Positions 40,345 to 49,168 of a stretch of DNA of 64,000 nt are shown in pieces. Position numbers and translations under genes: made by a program. How positions within the stretch are numbered: position 1 is the first letter of the stretch; each line of letters opens with the position of its first letter. Where the stretch lies: the NCBI RefSeq assembly GCF_003201865.1, contig NZ_QJJJ01000003.1, forward strand, positions 291,806 to 355,805, read 5' to 3'. Source of the stretch: Methylobacterium sp. B4. GTDB taxonomy: Bacteria > Pseudomonadota > Alphaproteobacteria > Rhizobiales > Beijerinckiaceae. Below the pieces are notes generated by a model that worked only from the letters and a program-made list of their open reading frames with translations, ran no database searches and was not told the DNA's origin.

Positions 40345-42636
40345 TCAGGGCGTCCCGAAGCCGCCGGAGGCGCGCGCGCCCTCGGCGACGTCGACGGGGG
40401 CGATGCCGGGAGCCCGCATCCTGTCCGGGGCGAGCGCGCCGGATCGGGCGGGCTCCGGCTTGCCGGGCTCGGTCTTGCCGGGCTCGTTCTTGGCGGCCGA
40501 GCGGCTCGGCTCGACCGTGCGGAACAGGCCGTTGAGGCTCGACAGCACCTCGAAGGAGCGGCGCGAGAGCTTGCCCGCCGTGCTCGCCGCCGCGTTGTCG
40601 GCCTGGGCCTGGACGACCTGCGCACCGCGGTTGCGCTCGTTGAGGCCGGGCATCGGCTTCAGCTCGATGCCCTGGTGGGCGGGCGCCATGATCTCGTGCC
40701 ACGTCATCGCGGGGAGCGAACCGCCGGTCATCTTGTTGGTCGGGCTGTGGTCGTCGTTGCCGTACCAGACGGCGCCGACATAATTGCCGGTGTAACCGAC
40801 GAACCACGCATCGCGGTAGCCGTTGGTGGTGCCGGTCTTGCCCGCGACCTTCACGCCCTCGATCTGGGCTTTGCGCGCGGTGCCCTCCTCGACGACCTTG
40901 TTCAGCATGTAGTTCATGTCCGCCGTCACCTGGGACGAGAGCACCTGCACCGGCTTCTCGTCGGCGTGGCGGTAGATCACCTCGCCGCTGGAATTGCGCA
41001 CCTCGGTGGCGGCGTAGGGCTTGGCGACCTTTCCGCCGTTGGCGAACACGGCAAAGCCCGCCGCCTGATCCATCACCGTCACCTCGGTGGCGCCGATGGG
41101 CAGCGACGGCGTGTCGGTCAGCGGCGTCGTCACGCCCATGGCCTTGGCGAGCTGGATCACCTTGGCCCGGCCCGCCTTGGCCGCGTTCCACTCGTGGGTG
41201 ATCCCCAGCCCCTTGCCGATGGCGGTGGTGATCTTGATCGGGATCGTGTTGACCGATTTGGCCACCGCGAGCCAGAGCGGCTGGCGGCCGGAATAGGAGC
41301 GGCCGTAATTCTGCGGGCACCAGTTGCCGACGCAGACCGGCGAATCCACCACCGCGGTGTCCGGCTTGTAGAGGCCCGAGGCGAGCGCCGCGGCGTAGAC
41401 GTAGGGCTTGAACGACGAGCCCGGCTGACGCAGGGCGTCGGTGGCACGGTTGAACTGGCTCTCGCCGTAATCCGCGCCGCCGACCATGGCGCGCAGCGCG
41501 CCGTCGGGATCGAGGATGACCACACCCGCCTCGTCCACGTCGTACTGGTCGCCCAGGCGCCGCAGCATGTTCTCGACCGCCTGATCGGCCGATCTCTGGA
41601 TCGAGAGGTCGAGCGGCGTCTTGACGGTGAGCACACGGTCGCTGCGCAGCTTGCCCGCGTCGGCCATCCGCTTCACCTCGCCGAAGGCCCAGTCGAGGTA
41701 GTAGTCGGCGGTGATGTCCTTGGTGCGGGTGACCGGGGTCGCCGGGTTGCGCAGGGCCGTCTGGATCTGGCCTTCCGTGACGAAGCCCGCCTCGACCATG
41801 TTGTGCAGCACGTCCACGGCCCGGCCGCGGGCGGCGGGCAGGTTGACGTTGGGCGAGTACTTGGTCGGCGCCTTGAACAGGCCCGCCAGCATCGCGGCTT
41901 CCGCCAGGGTGATGTCCTGCAGCCGCTTGCCGAAATAATAGTCCGCCGCCGCCACTGCGCCGAAGGTGCCGCCGCCCATATAGGCGCGATCGAGATAGAG
42001 CTTGAGGATCTGGTTCTTGGTGAGATGGGTCTCGAGCCAGAACGAGAGGAACGCCTCGTTGACCTTGCGCTCGAGCGAGCGCTCGTTCGTCAGGAACAGG
42101 TTCTTGGCGAGCTGCTGGGTGATGGTCGAGCCGCCCTGCATGTTGCCCTTGCCCGACGAGTTCGAGACCAGGGCGCGGGCGGTGCCGATCGGGTCGATGC
42201 CCCAGTGCTCGTAGAAGCGCCGGTCCTCGGTCGAGAGCAGCGCCTTGATCATGAGTTCGGGGAAGTCGTCGAACTTGAGCGAGTCGTCGTGCTTGATGCC
42301 GCGCCGCCCGACCTCGGTGCCGTAGCGATCGAGGAAGGTGACGGCGAGATCCTGGGCCTTGAGCCAGTTGTCGCTGGTGAGGTTGAAGGCGGGCTGGGCC
42401 AGGAAGAGCAGCACCATCGCCCCGGCGGTGCCGAGGGTGACGCCCTCGCTGGTGAGATCGAGCGCGAAGCGCTTCCAGCCGCGGACGGAGAAGACCTGCA
42501 TCCGCGCCTGGAAGCGCTCGTAGGCTTCCGTGGTGGAGTGGCCGCCCTCGTAGAGGCTCGCGTTCACCCAGGCGTCGAAGGCCAGAGCCGCGCGGCTGAT
42601 CCGTGTCGTCAGCGACTTGAGGCTGGGCAGGCGCAC
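40345..42636 (-). CDS. Class A penicillin-binding protein 1A
   Basis: A 763-residue bifunctional murein synthase. A membrane anchor lies near residue 75 (GTAGAMVLLFLAQPAF). The glycosyltransferase domain has STEDRRFYEHWGIDPIG near 135 (catalytic Glu) and GGSTITQQLAKNLFL. The transpeptidase domain has the nucleophile in RQPGSSFKPYVYAAAL near 405, and GKTGTTNGYRDAWFVG near 600. The N-terminus has an unusual 60-residue cytoplasmic tail with GGHSTTEAYERFQARM. The start is GTG. It heads the operon with DUF1214 and DUF1254. Confidence 0.94.
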   Translation of the reverse strand: MRLPSLKSLTTRISRAALAFDAWVNASLYEGGHSTTEAYERFQARMQVFSVRGWKRFALDLTSEGVTLGTAGAMVLLFLAQPAFNLTSDNWLKAQDLAVTFLDRYGTEVGRRGIKHDDSLKFDDFPELMIKALLSTEDRRFYEHWGIDPIGTARALVSNSSGKGNMQGGSTITQQLAKNLFLTNERSLERKVNEAFLSFWLETHLTKNQILKLYLDRAYMGGGTFGAVAAADYYFGKRLQDITLAEAAMLAGLFKAPTKYSPNVNLPAARGRAVDVLHNMVEAGFVTEGQIQTALRNPATPVTRTKDITADYYLDWAFGEVKRMADAGKLRSDRVLTVKTPLDLSIQRSADQAVENMLRRLGDQYDVDEAGVVILDPDGALRAMVGGADYGESQFNRATDALRQPGSSFKPYVYAAALASGLYKPDTAVVDSPVCVGNWCPQNYGRSYSGRQPLWLAVAKSVNTIPIKITTAIGKGLGITHEWNAAKAGRAKVIQLAKAMGVTTPLTDTPSLPIGATEVTVMDQAAGFAVFANGGKVAKPYAATEVRNSSGEVIYRHADEKPVQVLSSQVTADMNYMLNKVVEEGTARKAQIEGVKVAGKTGTTNGYRDAWFVGYTGNYVGAVWYGNDDHSPTNKMTGGSLPAMTWHEIMAPAHQGIELKPMPGLNERNRGAQVVQAQADNAAASTAGKLSRRSFEVLSSLNGLFRTVEPSRSAAKNEPGKTEPGKPEPARSGALAPDRMRAPGIAPVDVAEGARASGGFGTP

Positions 42637-42987
42637 GGCTTTTTCCGGTTTCTCTTCACGTCGTCCGGGTCGGCTTCAGGCCGGGACCCTGACGCGGCGT
42701 CCCGATACGTTCTGTATCAGGACACGCGCCGGCCCGCGAGCTTTCGCTTCCGTTAAGGAACGCGAGGAGCGGGCCGCCGTCCCGGCCGAGCCGGCCCGAT
42801 TACACGTTAACCTTAAGGCGGCGGCATTGCCGGACGATCTGGGCGCGTGGATGGCGGATGGCCGCGCTTGCCTCCGGAATCGTCATGCGTCAGGAGGGGC
42901 GGTCCGTCCCGAAACGGCACGATCCGCCGCGCGCCCGTCGCCGGCCGGACCCTCCCCGGTGGAATCGAAGAGAGCGAGGCGCCTGAC
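42637..42987. other. 351-base gap with divergent promoters only
   Basis: No gene is supported. The gap separates the divergent PBP1A and UPF0260 genes and includes the short AT-richer stretch TACACGTTAACCTTAAGG near 42800, the likely promoter area. Confidence 0.4.
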
Positions 42988-43464
42988 ATGGCCGACGACA
43001 CGGCCGATCGCAGCCCATGGCCGTTCTGGCGTGCCAAGAGCCTGGAGGCGATGACCCCAACCGAGTGGGAGAGCCTGTGCGACGGCTGCGGGCGCTGCTG
43101 CCTGCTCAAGCTCGAGGACGACGACACCGGCGCGATCCACCACACCGATGTCGGCTGCACCCTGCTCGACACCCATGCCTGCCGCTGCCGCGACTACCGC
43201 AACCGCGCCAAGCGGGTGCCGGACTGCGTGCGCCTGACCCCGGAGGCGGTACGCACGATCCCCTGGCTGCCGCCCACCTGCGCCTACCGCCTCGTGCGCG
43301 AGGGCCGCGACCTGCCCGACTGGCACCCGCTGAAGACCGGGCGCCGGGCCAGCGTCCACGAGGCGGGGATCTCGGTGCGCGGGCGGGTGGCCGGCAACGA
43401 GGAGGAGTTCTCCGACGAGGAGCTGATCGACCGGATCGTGGCGTGGCCCGACGAGGCCGCCTGA
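42988..43464 (+). CDS. UPF0260/YcgN family Cys-cluster protein
   Basis: A 158-residue protein with the family's cysteine set: [41 protein letters not shown] and PPTCAYR. The cysteines resemble the YkgJ-type metal or Fe-S binding pattern. Function unknown. ATG at 42988 lies after GAAGAGAGCGAGG. It converges on the GNAT gene with a 13-base gap. Confidence 0.9.
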   Translation: MADDTADRSPWPFWRAKSLEAMTPTEWESLCDGCGRCCLLKLEDDDTGAIHHTDVGCTLLDTHACRCRDYRNRAKRVPDCVRLTPEAVRTIPWLPPTCAYRLVREGRDLPDWHPLKTGRRASVHEAGISVRGRVAGNEEEFSDEELIDRIVAWPDEAA

Positions 43465-43477
43465 GCGGGCTGGCGCG

Positions 43478-44095
43478 TCAGGCCGCCCGCTGAAACGGCG
43501 GCGGGGAACAGGCCGCCGCCGCGAGGCCGAAATCGAGGCAGTCCTCGATCCCCTCCCGCCAGAGCGAGAGCGGCGTCGCCCGCGCGAGGTGGATCGCCCC
43601 CTCGCTCTCGCCGCCCTTCACGCGCAGATCCGCCCCGAGGCGCGCCGCGAGCCGCCGCATCGGCGCGTTGTAGGGAAGGCAGTGAAGCCGGAGCGCGGCG
43701 ATGCCGCGGTTGCGGGCCGCCTCGCTCAGGCGCCGCAGCAGCAAGGACCCGAACCCAGCCCGGCGGAAACCTCGCTCGACCACGAGGGCGACCTCCGCGC
43801 TCCGCTCAGTCCCGCTCTCCTTCGCGCCGAGGGGACGCATTTCGCCGAGCGCCCGCAGGCTGCCGTCGACGTAGACGCCGAACATCGTGCCGCGCGCGAC
43901 CATGGCGCGCTCGGCATAGGATTCCGCCATTCGATCGCTGACCGCCGACCGGAAGCGGCGCGCGCGGGTCTCGGCATCGAGTCGCAGGAAGAAGGCCCTC
44001 ACGGCCGCCCCGTCGCTCGGCCAGAGCCGGCGGCAGCTCACCGCCCGCGGCGCCGCGTGGAAGGAAGAGGGCGGAGGGGAGTCCGAAGGGGGCAT
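43478..44095 (-). CDS. GNAT-family N-acetyltransferase
   Basis: A 205-residue acetyltransferase. The N-terminal strand-helix (CRRLWPSDGAAVRAFFLRL) is followed by the acetyl-CoA binding region VVERGFRRAGFGSLLLRRLSEAARNRG (R/Q-x-x-G-x-G/A form), then LPYNAPMRRLAARLGA. Substrate unknown. ATG at 44095 avoids 26 Arg-rich residues that precede it in frame. It diverges from the Tad-like genes over 274 bases. Confidence 0.88.
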   Translation of the reverse strand: MPPSDSPPPSSFHAAPRAVSCRRLWPSDGAAVRAFFLRLDAETRARRFRSAVSDRMAESYAERAMVARGTMFGVYVDGSLRALGEMRPLGAKESGTERSAEVALVVERGFRRAGFGSLLLRRLSEAARNRGIAALRLHCLPYNAPMRRLAARLGADLRVKGGESEGAIHLARATPLSLWREGIEDCLDFGLAAAACSPPPFQRAA

Positions 44096-44369
44096 CGACA
44101 CGCGAACGCTCTCGCTTGTTCGTGAACGCAACCGCCCGCGCTGCCTCCCTCCTCGAACGCGGACCGGATGCATCTGGTCGGACCCCGATCCTGTTGCAAT
44201 GCAACAAATTGTCCGGCCGGACCTTCGCGGCCCCGTGCGAGCCGTAAACTATTGAGCGGGAACCGTGCCGGCGGCGTGCCTCCGCGGGCTGCGATGGTTG
44301 CGGTGCGTTAACGTGCTTCCACCTATCAAATTATAACATTCTTAAACTCCCCGCCGATAGACTGGTCTC

Positions 44370-44921
44370 ATGCGGTGCACGTCCAAATATATCCGAGACG
44401 AACGGGGAGCGACGACAGTCGAGTTCGCCCTTGTCGGCCTCGCCTTCATCGCGACGATGCTCTTCGTGATGGGCGTCGCGGCGGTGTTGTATCTCAATCA
44501 AGTCCTCGACAATGCCACGGCCCGGGCAACGCGTCAGATCATGACCGGCAAGGCGCAATCGCAATCGACGCCGATGACCGCCGCAGCGTTCCGGCAGAGC
44601 CTGTGCGCCAACCTTCCGGCGGCATTGTCCTGCAGCGACGTCATCATCAACCTCTACGTCGTTCCGAAGGGGGTGCAGCCCGGAGGCTACTACGCCTTCG
44701 TCAACGCCGACAGGAGCGGTCTGGCCCTGCCAAAAATCGAGGCCGCATCGGGCCAGTTCAAACTCGGCGGTCGAGGCGAGTACCAGTACCTGCAGGTGAT
44801 CTATCCGATCACCTTCCTGCCTTCCATCGTCGCGTCCTGGATGAGCAGTGGCACGACCTACAACGGCAAGCCGGCCTTTCTCGCGGTCTCGGGTGCGGCC
44901 TTCCGCAACGAACGGTACTGA
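44370..44921 (+). CDS. TadE-like pseudopilin-like protein
   Basis: A 183-residue protein. The N-terminal DERGATTVEFALVGLAFIATML is the classic TadE prepilin-like motif: a polar leader ending in Gly, Glu at position +5 of the mature helix, then a long hydrophobic segment. The rest is periplasmic with a Cys pair (SLCANLPAALSCSD). The upstream region is AT-rich (CAAATTATAACATTC), fitting a promoter. TadE-like minor pilins need a TadV/CpaA peptidase; none is in the window. Confidence 0.88.
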   Translation: MRCTSKYIRDERGATTVEFALVGLAFIATMLFVMGVAAVLYLNQVLDNATARATRQIMTGKAQSQSTPMTAAAFRQSLCANLPAALSCSDVIINLYVVPKGVQPGGYYAFVNADRSGLALPKIEAASGQFKLGGRGEYQYLQVIYPITFLPSIVASWMSSGTTYNGKPAFLAVSGAAFRNERY

Positions 44922-44923
44922 CG

Positions 44924-45745
44924 ATGAACGGTCCCTTTCGCCGATTCCTTCTCGGTGCACAGGCCGGCGCCAGCCGTAGCAACCGCCGCGCATCTCACCG
45001 CGAGACCGCGCACCGCTCCCCGAGGTCCGGCCTCGTCGCACACGTGCCGCGTTTTCGCGCCGCGGAGGAAGGACTGGCCGCGGTCGAGTTCGCGGTCGCC
45101 CTGCCCGTTCTGCTGCTCATTCTGCTCGCGGGCACCCAGTTGACGCTCTACGTCGATGCGACCCGCAAGGTCGACCTCATCGCCCAGTCGATCAGCCAGA
45201 TGATCTCGCAGTCGATGCCGCCGGACAACAAGTCCGTCGCCCTGGTCGATGCGAGCGACATACACTTCAGCTTCGACTCGGCCCTCGTGCTGTTTCCCTA
45301 TCTCCTGCGGGACTCCGCGCGCCAGGGCGTCGCGTGGTGGGAGGACATCTCGATCAACTACGCGAGCATCGCATTCAAGCCGAAATCCGCCTCCTGCGCC
45401 GACAGCCTCGATATGAGCGCGTGCTACACGGCCAACGTCGTGTGGACGAGCACGGGGACCGCCCAGCCGCAGGGAGGTCCCAACTTCCGGCCCTGCGGCG
45501 TCGAGCAGCAGCCAGCCGACGACGCCGCCGCGCCCAGCCGCGCCACCCTTCCGCGTTCGGTCTACGGCCCCTCGTCGCTGCTGGTGATCGACGTGGTGTT
45601 CACCTTCAAGCCTACCTTCGGCAGCGGGCTCGTCTCGCCGGTGCGGATCGCACGCTCGGCCTACGTACAGCCGCGATACGCCTCGCTCATCAACTACGAC
45701 ACGGCCAACAACACTGGGATCGCGACGAAATGCTCCGGCTATTGA
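44924..45745 (+). CDS. Second TadE-like protein
   Basis: A 273-residue protein whose start at 44924 is two bases past the previous stop. A long basic N-terminus (about 55 residues) precedes EEGLAAVEFAVALPVLLLILLAG, the TadE motif with Glu at the expected position. The periplasmic part has a Cys pair (SCADSLDMSACY) and ends with CSGY. Its last 16 bases overlap the TadG gene, so translation is likely coupled. Confidence 0.85.
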   Translation: MNGPFRRFLLGAQAGASRSNRRASHRETAHRSPRSGLVAHVPRFRAAEEGLAAVEFAVALPVLLLILLAGTQLTLYVDATRKVDLIAQSISQMISQSMPPDNKSVALVDASDIHFSFDSALVLFPYLLRDSARQGVAWWEDISINYASIAFKPKSASCADSLDMSACYTANVVWTSTGTAQPQGGPNFRPCGVEQQPADDAAAPSRATLPRSVYGPSSLLVIDVVFTFKPTFGSGLVSPVRIARSAYVQPRYASLINYDTANNTGIATKCSGY

Positions 45746-47163
45746 CCCGCGCAAGCCGGCTCGGGAGCCGGGCAAACGACTTCGGGCGCGACCAGGGCGG
45801 CGCCATCAACGTGCTGCTCACCCTCGCCATCGTCCCGATCGTCGGACTGAGCGGCCTCGGTATCGATTACGGCATGGCCGTCGCCGGAAAGACGCGGCTC
45901 GACCGGGCGGCGGATGCGGCCGCGATGGCGGGCATCGTCACGGCGAAGACCTACATCGCCGACCATGCGGGGCAGAGCAATGTGGTTGATGCCGCCCTGA
46001 GCGCCGGTCGCAGCCAAGCGAGCCGAGCCTTCACCGTCAATGCCGGCTCGATCCCGCTCACGGAGGTTTCGCTCTCGCCGCCAACGGTGGAGCGGAATGG
46101 GCAGTCGCTCACCTCGACGGTGACCTACACCGCGACGGTGCGCAACACCTTCGGAAGGCTCTTCCTCTCGCCCTCGACGACGTTCAGCAACACCGTCACC
46201 GCCTCGGCCGATATCGCGAGCTATCTCGACTTCTACCTGATGGTCGACGTCTCGGGCTCCATGGGACTTCCCACGAGCGATGACGGTCAGAAGGACCTCG
46301 CCAGCAAGAGCGTCGAAGACGAGGGGAACTGTCAGTTCGCTTGCCACTTCCCCGGGAAGGTGGGCTGGAATCTGGCAGCGGGAAAAATCCCGTTGCGCTC
46401 CGACGCCGTGAACAACGCCGTCTGCGAGTTGCTCAAGCGGGCGTCGACTCCGGTGGTGCCGAACCAGTACCGGATCGGCCTCTACCCGTTCATCAACCGG
46501 CTGGCGACGCTCGCGTCTCTGAGCGACACCACCACCTCCCTGGCGGCCCTGAAAACGGCTGCCCAGTGCGACAAGTCCTGGCCTCTGGCCTTCACCAACC
46601 TGCTCGATACCGGCACCACGCAACTCTTCACCAACAACGATCCGACGACCGGCACCGGCAGCGGCGGAACCCATTTCGAAATCGCCCTACCGCAGATGAA
46701 GTCGACGATCCGGACCTACGGCAACGGCTCCACCGTGGCGAATGCCAAGCCGTTCGTGTTCCTTATCACGGATGGCATGCAGAACGGCCAGTCCTACTCC
46801 GCATGGACGGACGGGAAGACGTATTCCGGCAATCCCTCGAAATTCCGAGGCTACCCCGATGCCTGGTGGAACGGATCACAGCCTGCGCAGATCGATCCAA
46901 CCAAATGCACAGAATTGAAGAACGCGGGCGCAACCATCTCCGTCCTCTACATTCCATATAATTTCGTCAAATCCTACACCAATCACAGCTATATCGTCTG
47001 GGAGAACAATCGGGTCAACGGATTTAGCCCGACCCTGTCCGATCCCTTGCGGAAATGTGCCACGGACGGATTCTTCTATACGGCCAACACGCCGGCGGAC
47101 ATCACCGCCTCCCTTGGCGCGATGTTCGATCAAGCGCTGAGAGTCGCCCGCATCACGAATTGA
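45730..47163 (+). CDS. TadG-like protein with von Willebrand A domain
   Basis: A 477-residue protein. The N-terminal GGAINVLLTLAIVPIVGLSG is the TadG membrane helix, followed by GIDYGMAVAGKTRLDRAADAAAMAG. The vWA domain starts near residue 168 with FYLMVDVSGSMG, which holds the MIDAS motif D-x-S-x-S, and the later Thr/Asp partners lie in VFLITDGMQNG. Cysteine pairs (CQFACH, CDKSW) suggest disulfides. TadG is a minor pilus-assembly component. ATG at 45730 overlaps the previous gene. Confidence 0.9.
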   Translation: MLRLLTRASRLGSRANDFGRDQGGAINVLLTLAIVPIVGLSGLGIDYGMAVAGKTRLDRAADAAAMAGIVTAKTYIADHAGQSNVVDAALSAGRSQASRAFTVNAGSIPLTEVSLSPPTVERNGQSLTSTVTYTATVRNTFGRLFLSPSTTFSNTVTASADIASYLDFYLMVDVSGSMGLPTSDDGQKDLASKSVEDEGNCQFACHFPGKVGWNLAAGKIPLRSDAVNNAVCELLKRASTPVVPNQYRIGLYPFINRLATLASLSDTTTSLAALKTAAQCDKSWPLAFTNLLDTGTTQLFTNNDPTTGTGSGGTHFEIALPQMKSTIRTYGNGSTVANAKPFVFLITDGMQNGQSYSAWTDGKTYSGNPSKFRGYPDAWWNGSQPAQIDPTKCTELKNAGATISVLYIPYNFVKSYTNHSYIVWENNRVNGFSPTLSDPLRKCATDGFFYTANTPADITASLGAMFDQALRVARITN

Positions 47164-47368
47164 GGAGTTTTCGCGCCCGACTATCACGGCGCAGCTTCGA
47201 TCTGCTCGGCGCCCCCGCTTCGGATCGACGCGGATGTTTGCGCGGTTGGCCCTGTGCCGGCTTGATCGGCGTGCCGCGGCGCGGCAGAGCGGAAGGCGCG
47301 CCACCGCGTCGTCTCTCCGCAGGCTCGCTCGCCGCAAGAGGCGCCTCCTCCCGCGAACGATCGGCCGG

Positions 47369-48583
47369 ATGCCCGACAGCCAAGCCCCCTCCGACCATGC
47401 CCGCGCCGGCGCGGTCTCCCCCGGCCCGGTGCGCGAGCGCTACGACGCCCTGGTGGCCTCGGGCGCGATCGAACGGGATCCGGCGCAGATCCGCCTCGTC
47501 CAGGCCCTCGACCGGCTGGTGCAGAACCTGGAGCGCCGCCGCCGGGCGAAGAAGGGCAGCGCGCTGGGCTGGCTGTTCGGCCGCAAGGACGACGATGCCG
47601 GTCCGCCCAAGGGGCTCTACCTCTGGGGGTCGGTGGGCCGCGGCAAGACCATGCTGATGGACCTGTTCCACGAGGCCGCGCCCGGCCCGAAGCGCCGCGT
47701 CCACTTCCACGGTTTCCTCGCCGACGCGCACGAGCGCATCCACGCCCACCGGCAGGCGCTCAAGCGCGGCGAGGTGAAGGGCGACGATCCGATCCCGCCG
47801 ATTGCGGACGCGCTGGCGGCGGAGGCCACGCTGCTGTGCTTCGACGAGTTCACGGTGACCGACATCGCCGACGCGATGATCCTCGGGCGCCTGTTCGGAG
47901 CCCTGTTCCAGCGCGGCGTGACCGTGGTGGCGACCTCGAACGTCGAGCCCGACCGGCTCTACGAAGGCGGTCTCAACCGCGCCCTGTTCCTGCCCTTCGT
48001 GGCGGAGCTGAAGGAGCGGGTCGAGGTGCTGCGCCTCGATTCCCGCACGGATTTCCGCCTGGAGAAGCTCGGCGGCAGCTCCGTCTACCACGTGCCGGCG
48101 GACGCGGCCGCCGAGGGCGCGCTGGATGCCGCCTTCAAGGCGCTCACGGGCAAGGCGAAGGGCACGCCGACGACGGTGCGGGTGAAGGGGCGCGCGGTGC
48201 CCGTGCCGGAGGAGGCGGGCGGGGTCGCCCGCTTCCGCTTCGACGACCTCTGCCGCCAGCCGCTCGGTGCGGGCGACTACATGGCGCTCGCCAACGCCTA
48301 CCACACGCTGATCGTCTCCGGCATTCCGGTGATGGGCGAGGCGGAGCGCAACGAGGCCAAGCGCTTCATCACGCTGATCGACACGCTCTACGACGCGCAC
48401 GTCAAGCTCGTCGCCTCGGCGGAAGCCGAGCCGACCGGCCTCTACCGGGCGGAGCAGGGCCGCGAGGCCTTCGAGTTCGAGCGCACCGCCTCCCGCCTGA
48501 TCGAGATGCGTTCGGAGGAATATCTCGGCACGCCCCACGGCAGGGCCGCCTCGGAATCGAGCGAAGGGCTGGCGGAGACCTGA
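47369..48583 (+). CDS. zapE: Cell division protein ZapE (AFG1-like ATPase)
   Basis: A 404-residue AAA-type ATPase. Walker A is LYLWGSVGRGKTMLMDLF near residue 87 and Walker B is TLLCFDEFTVTDIADAMIL near 157; arginine-finger-type TSNVEPDRLYEGGLNR follows. In E. coli ZapE binds FtsZ and in yeast AFG1/LACE1 acts in mitochondria; ATPase activity is clear, other roles less so. ATG at 47369 (MPDSQAPSDHARAG) is chosen because 45 codons further upstream are Arg-rich and unlikely. It converges on mpg with a six-base gap. Confidence 0.93.
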   Translation: MPDSQAPSDHARAGAVSPGPVRERYDALVASGAIERDPAQIRLVQALDRLVQNLERRRRAKKGSALGWLFGRKDDDAGPPKGLYLWGSVGRGKTMLMDLFHEAAPGPKRRVHFHGFLADAHERIHAHRQALKRGEVKGDDPIPPIADALAAEATLLCFDEFTVTDIADAMILGRLFGALFQRGVTVVATSNVEPDRLYEGGLNRALFLPFVAELKERVEVLRLDSRTDFRLEKLGGSSVYHVPADAAAEGALDAAFKALTGKAKGTPTTVRVKGRAVPVPEEAGGVARFRFDDLCRQPLGAGDYMALANAYHTLIVSGIPVMGEAERNEAKRFITLIDTLYDAHVKLVASAEAEPTGLYRAEQGREAFEFERTASRLIEMRSEEYLGTPHGRAASESSEGLAET

Positions 48584-48589
48584 CGGGCC

Positions 48590-49147
48590 CTACCGCGTCC
48601 GCCGCGGCAACGGCCGGCTGAGATAGGGCGAGCCGGGCACGAGGAAGCGCCAGGGCGCCTCGACCCCGCGGCTGATGCCGATGCGGGTCGTGGCGGCCAC
48701 GGTCACCGGCCCCTCCGGCTCGGCCCAGGCGAAGGGCAGCCGGTCCAAGGGGAGGCCGTCATGCGAGAGGTCGACGCCCAGAGCCTGGGCGAGCCGACCC
48801 GGTCCGGCGCAGAGGAGGCGCGGTGCGTCGAGGCCGCGGCGGACGCGCATCGTCTCCAGCCCCGCGGTCGGGGCGAGCGCGCGCAGGAGCACGGCGCTGC
48901 CCGTCTCGCAGACGAGGTTGACGCACCAGTGCAGGCCGTAGGAGCGGTAGACGTAGGCGCGTCCCGGCGGCCCGAACATGCTGGCATTGCGCCGGGTCGG
49001 CCCGTTGAAGCTGTGGGAGGCCGGGTCGGTGCGGTCGTAGGCCTCGGTCTCGACGATGGTGCCGCCGATGCCGGCCACGAGCAGCCTGCGGCCGATCAGC
49101 TCGGCCGCGACCGTCGCGGCGGGGCGATCGAAGAAGGCCGGGTCCAC
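48590..49147 (-). CDS. DNA-3-methyladenine glycosylase, Mpg/AAG type
   Basis: A 185-residue base-excision glycosylase. Diagnostic stretches are FFDRPAATVAAELIGRRLL, GTIVETEAYDRTDPASHSF (catalytic Glu), GPPGRAYVYRSYGLHWCVNLV and CAGPGRLAQALGV. It removes alkylated purines such as 3-methyladenine. The start is GTG. It lies 21 bases downstream of rnhA on the same strand, so the two nucleic-acid repair genes are probably co-transcribed. Confidence 0.93.
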   Translation of the reverse strand: MDPAFFDRPAATVAAELIGRRLLVAGIGGTIVETEAYDRTDPASHSFNGPTRRNASMFGPPGRAYVYRSYGLHWCVNLVCETGSAVLLRALAPTAGLETMRVRRGLDAPRLLCAGPGRLAQALGVDLSHDGLPLDRLPFAWAEPEGPVTVAATTRIGISRGVEAPWRFLVPGSPYLSRPLPRRTR

Positions 49148-49168
49148 GGGCCGCTCCCTCCCCTTGCG

